Source: Clostridiales bacterium (GTDB lineage Bacteria; Bacillota; Clostridia; Oscillospirales; Butyricicoccaceae). From it: a stretch of 10,101 nucleotides of DNA. Position 1 is the first letter of the stretch; the number at the start of each line of letters is the position of its first letter. Position numbers and translations under genes: made by a program. Positions 6,409 to 10,101 of the stretch are shown here, in pieces. The stretch is taken from positions 1 to 10,101 of the forward strand of contig JAHZFK010000010.1 of assembly GCA_019421385.1 (NCBI GenBank), written 5' to 3'. The notes beneath the pieces are model-generated. The model had not been told where the DNA came from, made no database searches, and saw only the letters and a list, made by a program, of their open reading frames with translations.

Positions 6409-6663
6409 TTAGTAATTCAGCACAATAGAATCCCCGGAAACAAAGCCCTGACATGGGCCGTAGCGCACGGCATGCCATTCCGCTTGCCGGCCGAGCACCG
6501 CCAGCTGTGCGCCGCATGGAGCGCTGCCGATAATTTCAGAACGGGAAGAAGGTTTGGCATAAATGGAGATAACACCGGAGTGGGATTCGGCGGTCGCGGT
6601 GGTGCCGTGCAGCTGCTTACCAGATGAATGCGGGGAAGTAGGGGGATATGTATGATAACGCAT
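6409..6663 (-). CDS. Small SH3b-domain protein without signal peptide
   Basis: This encodes an 84-residue protein. The start at ATG 6663 is supported by AGGAGG (complement of 6671-6676) 7 nt upstream; an in-frame ATG at 6696 has no such support. The first 35 residues are rich in His, Ser, Thr and Pro and look disordered. Residues from about 40 to 84 resemble a bacterial SH3 domain (SGVISIYAKPSSRSEIIG, then QLAVLGRQAEWHAVRYG and CQGFVSGDSI), a fold that usually binds peptidoglycan or peptides in exported proteins. No signal peptide or membrane segment is visible from either start, which is unusual for this domain. It lies upstream of nfnA on the same strand with no clear terminator between them, so some co-transcription is possible. 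A truncated remnant of a larger cell-wall protein is an alternative, but the intact ribosome binding site favours a real gene. Confidence 0.7.
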   Translation of the reverse strand: MRYHTYPPTSPHSSGKQLHGTTATAESHSGVISIYAKPSSRSEIIGSAPCGAQLAVLGRQAEWHAVRYGPCQGFVSGDSIVLNY

Positions 6664-6792
6664 GGGATAACCTCCTGTGTAATAAGGTATTGTCAAGCTA
6701 TGCGGTCGGGCTGAAAAAGGTCACAGTGCAAATTTGTTGTGGATATGACGAAAACGAGTGCGATTTTTGTTGCGTTTTTGCTGATTTAGATG

Positions 6793-6821
6793 TTGAATTT
6801 TTAAACAGAGCAATGTATAAT
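6793..6821 (+). promoter_or_regulatory. Promoter of the amino-acid ABC transporter operon
   Basis: TTGAAT (6793-6798) and a perfect TATAAT (6816-6821) have a 17-bp spacer. Transcription would start near 6828, giving a leader of about 50 nt that holds a short GC-rich hairpin (6840-6856) and the ribosome binding site AGGAGG (6862-6867). Confidence 0.8.
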
Positions 6822-6877
6822 AAATCTTGTTTGAAATGTCCGGTCCACAAGGCCGGCAATTAGGAGGAGAGAAAACA

Positions 6878-7699
6878 ATGAAAAAGCTTTCTATTGCGAT
6901 GCTGAGCATGCTTCTGGCGGGCTCGATGCTGCTGACCGGCTGCGGCGGCAACACGCAGTCCGATGCAGGCACTACGGACGACGCGGCGCAGACCGAGCAG
7001 TCCGCAGATGGCGGTGTGCTGCGCATGGGCACCAATGCGACTTTCCCGCCGTATGAGTACGTGGATGAGAACAACAATGTTGCTGGTATCGATGCAGATA
7101 TTGCGGCTGCGATTGCTGAAAAGCTCGGTATGCAGCTTGAGATCACCGATATGGCGTTTGATTCGCTGATTCCGGCGCTGCAGTCGGATACGATTGATAT
7201 CGTTCTGGCTGGTATGACGGTTGACCCGGAGCGTGCAGAGAGCGTAAACTTCACTGAGTCCTACGCGACCGGTGTACAGGTCATCATTGTTCCGGAAGGC
7301 TCGGATATCGCGTCCCCGGATGATCTGGATGGCAAGAACATCGGCGTACAGACCGGCACTACCGGCGACCTGTACTGCACTGACTCCTATGGTCAGGAAT
7401 TTGTCAAGCAGTTTGACAATGGCCCGCTTGCTGTTGCGGCGCTGCTGAATGGTCAGGTTGACTGCGTCGTTATTGACAATGAGCCTGCAAAGAACTATGT
7501 TTCGGCAAATCAGGGTCTGAAGATCCTCGACACTGCATATGCTGAGGAAGACTATGCAGCTGCAATCGCGAAGGACAACACCGAGCTGTTTGATAAGGTG
7601 AATGCTGCGATCAAGGAGCTCAAGGAAGACGGCACAATCGCTTCGATCATTGAGAAGTATATCCCGGCTGGCGAAGGCAGCGAGGATGCTGCTGCGTAA
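6878..7699 (+). CDS. Amino-acid ABC transporter substrate-binding lipoprotein
   Basis: This is a 273-residue extracellular binding protein (SBP family 3, HisJ/GlnH type) that captures a polar amino acid and delivers it to the permease encoded downstream. The lipoprotein signal MKKLSIAML... ends in the lipobox LLTGC, with lipidation at Cys22. A Gly/Asp/Thr/Gln-rich linker follows to about residue 46. Family signatures are MGTNATFPPYEYVDENNNVAG (around 50-70), DADIAAAIAEKLG, DIVLAGMTVDPERA with Arg119, the likely ligand-carboxylate residue, then NFTESY, VQTGTTGDLY (157-166) and DCVVIDNEPAKNYV. The ATG at 6878 follows AGGAGG by 10 nt. A terminator after the gene separates it from the transporter genes and probably raises its dose relative to them. 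The exact substrate (glutamine, cystine, basic amino acids or other) cannot be told from the sequence. Confidence 0.93.
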   Translation: MKKLSIAMLSMLLAGSMLLTGCGGNTQSDAGTTDDAAQTEQSADGGVLRMGTNATFPPYEYVDENNNVAGIDADIAAAIAEKLGMQLEITDMAFDSLIPALQSDTIDIVLAGMTVDPERAESVNFTESYATGVQVIIVPEGSDIASPDDLDGKNIGVQTGTTGDLYCTDSYGQEFVKQFDNGPLAVAALLNGQVDCVVIDNEPAKNYVSANQGLKILDTAYAEEDYAAAIAKDNTELFDKVNAAIKELKEDGTIASIIEKYIPAGEGSEDAAA

Positions 7700-7716
7700 G
7701 AGCGGATAATCAATCG

Positions 7717-7744
7717 AAAAGGGACGGCGTGCGCCGCCCCTTTT
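7717..7744 (+). terminator. Internal terminator between binding-protein and permease genes
   Basis: The stem 7717-7728 with 7733-7744 has a GC-rich core and one A-C mismatch (7724/7737), a GTGC loop, and a T-run. The next gene begins 29 bp later with no obvious promoter in between, so partial read-through is the likely route to the permease and ATPase genes. Confidence 0.8.
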
Positions 7745-7772
7745 CTTCCATTATACAGAAAGGGGATAAGCT

Positions 7773-8555
7773 GTGGGAATTCTCACTATGGAGAGCTGGC
7801 TGGAGGCGGCTCCGGGCTGGATTGCTTCACTTCCAGATGGGTTACAGACGTTGCTGTTTCAACTCTATCAGACCTTTATTTATCAGGATCGATGGACGTG
7901 GTATGCAAACGGATTGAAAATTACGTTCCTTGTCACGCTTGGTGCACTTATGCTGGGCGTTGTCATCGGTATGTTGATTGCAGTGATTCGTACTGCGCAT
8001 GATTCACAGCGCGCGGGCCAGCATAATCCGATTCTGGGTGTGCTCAACGCGATAAGCAAAGTGTATCTGACCGTTATCCGCGGCACACCAATGATGGTTC
8101 AGCTGCTTATCAGCTGTTTTGTTATCATGGTGCCAAAGGATGATACGGGACGTTTGATTTGTGGTATTGTTACGCTGGGCATCAACTCGGGCGCATACGT
8201 TGCGGAAATCGCGCGCAGCGGCCTGATGTCGATCAGCGCAGGTCAGATGGAGGCGGGTCGTTCGCTTGGCCTGAATTATCGTCAGACCATGTGGTACATT
8301 ATCATTCCGCAGGCGATCAAGAACATCCTGCCTGCACTCGGCAATGAGATGATTACACTGCTCAAGGATACTTCGCTGGTATCGGTTATCGCGCTGCGCG
8401 ATGTGACCAAGCAGGCGCAGAATATTGTTGCGAATACCTATACACCGTATGTCCCGTATATCAGTCTTGCGGTGATTTATCTGGTGATTGTAATTATCCT
8501 GACCAAGCTGCTGGGTATTCTGGAAAGGAGGCTGCGCGCAAGTGATCGACGTTAG
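7773..8555 (+). CDS. Amino-acid ABC transporter permease
   Basis: The 260-residue inner-membrane permease (HisM/GlnP type) probably forms a homodimeric channel for the importer. The start is GTG 7773 (MGILTMES), with AAAGGGG 7 nt upstream; the ATG at 7788 would be 22 nt from it. Hydrophobic segments lie at about 50-72, 105-121, 128-146, 192-208 and 229-250. The family's transport motifs are RGTPMMVQLLI (103-113) and the EAA loop, which contacts the ATPase: EAGRSLGLNYRQTMWYIIIPQA (160-181). The last 14 bp overlap the ATPase gene, indicating translational coupling. No neighbouring second permease is seen. Confidence 0.93.
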   Translation: MGILTMESWLEAAPGWIASLPDGLQTLLFQLYQTFIYQDRWTWYANGLKITFLVTLGALMLGVVIGMLIAVIRTAHDSQRAGQHNPILGVLNAISKVYLTVIRGTPMMVQLLISCFVIMVPKDDTGRLICGIVTLGINSGAYVAEIARSGLMSISAGQMEAGRSLGLNYRQTMWYIIIPQAIKNILPALGNEMITLLKDTSLVSVIALRDVTKQAQNIVANTYTPYVPYISLAVIYLVIVIILTKLLGILERRLRASDRR

Positions 8556-9264
8556 AAATTTGCACAAGGCCTTTGGCAGCCACGTGGTGCTGAAGGGCGT
8601 TAATGAGCACATCGAAAAAGGGGAAAAGGTCGTTATCATCGGGCCTTCCGGTTCTGGTAAGTCCACCTTTCTGCGCTGCCTGAACCTGTTGGAGGAGCCG
8701 ACGAGCGGCGATATTGTCTTTGAAGGGCAGAACATTACCTCCAAGCAGACGGATATCAATCTGGTGCGCCGCAAGATGGGCATGGTGTTCCAACAGTTCA
8801 ACCTGTTCCCGCACCTGACGGTGAAGGAGAACATCAAGCTTGCGCCTGTTAAGCTCAAGGTGATGACGGATGCGGAAGCGGATAAACGCGCGATGGAACT
8901 TTTGGAGCGTGTCGGCTTGCCGGATAAGGCAGACAGCTATCCGATTCAGCTTTCCGGCGGTCAGCAGCAGCGTATTGCCATTGCGCGTGCGTTGGCAATG
9001 AACCCGGATGTGATGCTCTTTGATGAACCAACCTCTGCGCTCGACCCCGAAATGGTCGGCGAGGTGCTTGAAATCATGAAAGAGCTTGCGGATGACGGTA
9101 TGACGATGGTTGTGGTAACGCACGAAATGGGTTTTGCCCGCGAAGTGGGTACCCGTGTGCTGTTCATGGACGGCGGTAATATCGTAGAACAGAATGAGCC
9201 GAAAACTTTCTTTGAGAACCCGCAAAATCCCCGCCTCAAAGAGTTTTTGTCCAAAGTGCTGTAA
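8542..9264 (+). CDS. Amino-acid ABC transporter ATP-binding protein
   Basis: The 240-residue ATPase powers the importer from the cytoplasmic face. All motifs are intact: Walker A GPSGSGKST (34-42), Q-loop VFQQFNLFPHLTV (82-94), signature LSGGQQQR (137-144), Walker B VMLFDE (157-162), D-loop SALDPE, and switch His194 in VVVTHEMGFA. Length and motif spacing match the GlnQ/HisP group. The start is GTG 8542, inside the end of the permease gene, with AAAGGAGG (8524-8531) 10 nt upstream. With the preceding lipoprotein and permease it completes a three-gene importer, and a strong terminator follows. Confidence 0.95.
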   Translation: MIDVRNLHKAFGSHVVLKGVNEHIEKGEKVVIIGPSGSGKSTFLRCLNLLEEPTSGDIVFEGQNITSKQTDINLVRRKMGMVFQQFNLFPHLTVKENIKLAPVKLKVMTDAEADKRAMELLERVGLPDKADSYPIQLSGGQQQRIAIARALAMNPDVMLFDEPTSALDPEMVGEVLEIMKELADDGMTMVVVTHEMGFAREVGTRVLFMDGGNIVEQNEPKTFFENPQNPRLKEFLSKVL

Positions 9265-9269
9265 AAATG

Positions 9270-9301
9270 AAAAAGCGGACGGTGAAAACCGTCCGCTTTT
9301 T
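9270..9301 (+). terminator. Terminator of the ABC transporter operon
   Basis: A perfect 14-bp stem (9270-9283 with 9288-9301) has a GAAA tetraloop and a T-run, 5 bp after the ATPase stop codon. It insulates rpoB from the transporter operon. Confidence 0.92.
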
Positions 9302-9315
9302 ATACAAAAACAACC

Positions 9316-9345
9316 TTGACGTATTGTAGAAAAACATGGTATAAT
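9316..9345 (+). promoter_or_regulatory. Strong promoter of rpoB
   Basis: TTGACG (9316-9321, 5/6 to consensus) and a perfect TATAAT (9340-9345) have an 18-bp spacer. An extended -10 TG lies at 9337-9338. Transcription would start near 9352, leaving a leader of about 145 nt before rpoB. This is the best promoter in the window, as expected for an RNA polymerase gene. Confidence 0.85.
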
Positions 9346-9362
9346 AAAACGCTTACAAAATC

Positions 9363-9488
9363 ATGGAAGAAATCCCGATTCCTAACTACATGTTAGCACG
9401 GTCTGCAAGAGAATGCAAGACCAAAAACAATATTTTCGCAACGCCGCCGGGCGTATCAACACCAACACAGCCGAAAGAAACGGAGTGA
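9363..9488 (+). CDS. Possible 41-residue leader ORF upstream of rpoB
   Basis: An ATG at 9363 opens a frame of 41 codons ending at TGA 9486-9488, nine bases before the rpoB start and within its ribosome binding region. The predicted peptide begins MEEIPIPNYMLARSARECK and ends PTQPKETE, polar and unlike any family I know. No Shine-Dalgarno sequence precedes the ATG, which would lie only about 11 nt from the mRNA 5' end, so chance is quite possible. If translated, its stop position would suit coupling to rpoB. Confidence 0.25.
   Translation: MEEIPIPNYMLARSARECKTKNNIFATPPGVSTPTQPKETE
9382..9422 (+). promoter_or_regulatory. Two consecutive hairpins in the rpoB leader
   Basis: CTAAC (9382-9386) pairs with GTTAG (9392-9396) around TACAT. 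Immediately after, 9400-9407 pairs with 9414-9422 with one bulged A (9417) and an AGAGAA loop. Neither is followed by a T-run, so they are not terminators. They may structure the leader or bind a protein; I do not recognise a known riboswitch or ribosomal-protein leader here. Confidence 0.4.
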
Positions 9489-9497
9489 TCAAAGCAC

Positions 9498-10101
9498 ATG
9501 AAGGTGAAAGACGTACAGCACGGCAAAACCACACGAAAGAGCTTTGCACGCATCAATGAGATTTTGGAGATGCCCAATCTGATTGAGGTGCAGAAAAAGT
9601 CGTACCAGTGGTTCCTGGACGAGGGACTGCGTGAGGTTTTCGCCGACACCGCGTCCATCACGGACTACACTGGCAATCTGGAGCTTTCCTTCCTCGACTA
9701 TTCGATGGATGAGGAGCCGAAGTACAGCGTCGAAGAGTGCAAGGCGCGAGACGCCACATATGCTTCGCCTCTTAAGGTGCGTATGCGCCTGCGCAACAAG
9801 GAGACCGGTGAGATCAAGGAACAGGAAATCTTCATGGGTGATTTCCCGAAGATGACCGATTCTGCGACTTTTATCATCAACGGCGCGGAACGCGCTATCG
9901 TATCGCAGCTGGTTCGTTCTCCCGGCGTGTACTACGGCAAGGAGTTTGACAAGACCGATAAGATGATCTTGTCCGCAACGGTTATCCCGTACCGCGGCGC
10001 ATGGCTGGAGTACGAAACCGATGCAAACGACGTGTTCTATGTCCGTATCGATAAGAACCGCAAAATCCCGATCACGAGCTTTATCCGTGCGATCGGTGTC
10101 A
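9498..10101 (+). CDS. rpoB: RNA polymerase beta subunit, N-terminal part (runs off the window)
   Basis: The first 201 codons of the beta subunit of RNA polymerase, the catalytic core of transcription. The frame is open to the right edge. Typical N-terminal signatures are SFARINEILEMPNLIEVQ, KKSYQWFLDEGLREVF, YTGNLELSFLDY, PLKVRMRLRNKETGEIKEQ, IFMGDFPKMTDSATFIINGAE (about 113-133), and ERAIVSQLVRSPGVYYG (133-149). The start is ATG 9498: an in-frame stop at 9486-9488 excludes anything earlier. GGAGTG (9482-9487) 10 nt upstream serves as the ribosome binding site. The gene has its own strong promoter, and the L7/L12 gene rplL that usually precedes rpoB is absent from this side. Confidence 0.97.
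   Translation, partial: MKVKDVQHGKTTRKSFARINEILEMPNLIEVQKKSYQWFLDEGLREVFADTASITDYTGNLELSFLDYSMDEEPKYSVEECKARDATYASPLKVRMRLRNKETGEIKEQEIFMGDFPKMTDSATFIINGAERAIVSQLVRSPGVYYGKEFDKTDKMILSATVIPYRGAWLEYETDANDVFYVRIDKNRKIPITSFIRAIGV

Noticed and set aside
6648..6863. 71-codon plus-strand frame before the ABC importer
   Set aside because: It overlaps the SH3b gene start, the importer promoter and its leader, and its ATG has no ribosome binding site.
6828..6877. Riboswitch or T-box in the ABC importer leader
   Set aside because: The leader is only about 50 nt, with a small six-pair hairpin and no terminator or T-box motif.
8004..8858. Antisense open frames opposite the permease and ATPase genes (also 8494-9225)
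   Set aside because: Both strands cannot be read sensibly here; the plus strand carries complete ABC motifs and the minus products resemble no protein family.
1..10101. Mobile elements, CRISPR arrays, tRNA or rRNA genes
   Set aside because: No transposase, spaced identical repeats or RNA-gene sequence could be seen on either strand.

Overview
The window looks like a chromosomal segment of a Gram-positive anaerobe of the class Clostridia, probably a gut Oscillospiraceae/Butyricicoccaceae-type organism. This is inferred from strong AGGAGG ribosome binding sites, secreted S-layer-homology (SLH) proteins, an L-lactate dehydrogenase, an NfnAB-type electron-bifurcating transhydrogenase, a lipoprotein-based amino-acid ABC importer and a clostridial-type RpoB start. 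Base composition is moderate (around 50% GC by eye). No mobile element, CRISPR array, tRNA or rRNA was seen.

Layout. (1) 1-136: tail of an unidentified gene and its terminator. (2) 184-3924: two secreted SLH-domain paralogs on the plus strand, with a lactate dehydrogenase gene inserted between them on the minus strand. The first paralog and ldh converge on one shared terminator. ldh and the second paralog diverge from about 100 bp that holds a perfect palindrome and a hairpin around the ldh ribosome binding site. (3) 3943-6663: a minus-strand block running SH3b small protein -> NfnA -> NfnB. It ends at a bidirectional terminator shared with the second SLH gene. The nfn promoter is bracketed by a perfect 11-bp inverted repeat. 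(4) 6793-9301: a plus-strand polar amino-acid ABC importer (binding lipoprotein, permease, ATPase), with an internal terminator after the binding-protein gene and a strong terminator at the end. (5) 9316-10101: the rpoB promoter, an unusually long structured leader that also contains a 41-codon open frame, and the first 201 codons of rpoB.

How the parts work together. ldh and nfnAB are both redox-balancing enzymes. Lactate dehydrogenase re-oxidises NADH with pyruvate. NfnAB couples NADH and reduced ferredoxin to NADPH formation. The two SLH proteins are probably cell-wall-associated surface proteins of unknown function. The ABC genes form a complete importer. Most genes here are familiar housekeeping types, so the interest lies in the paralog pair, the intergenic control elements (around ldh, nfn and rpoB) and the small SH3b protein. 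I see no strong candidate for a wholly new multi-gene system.
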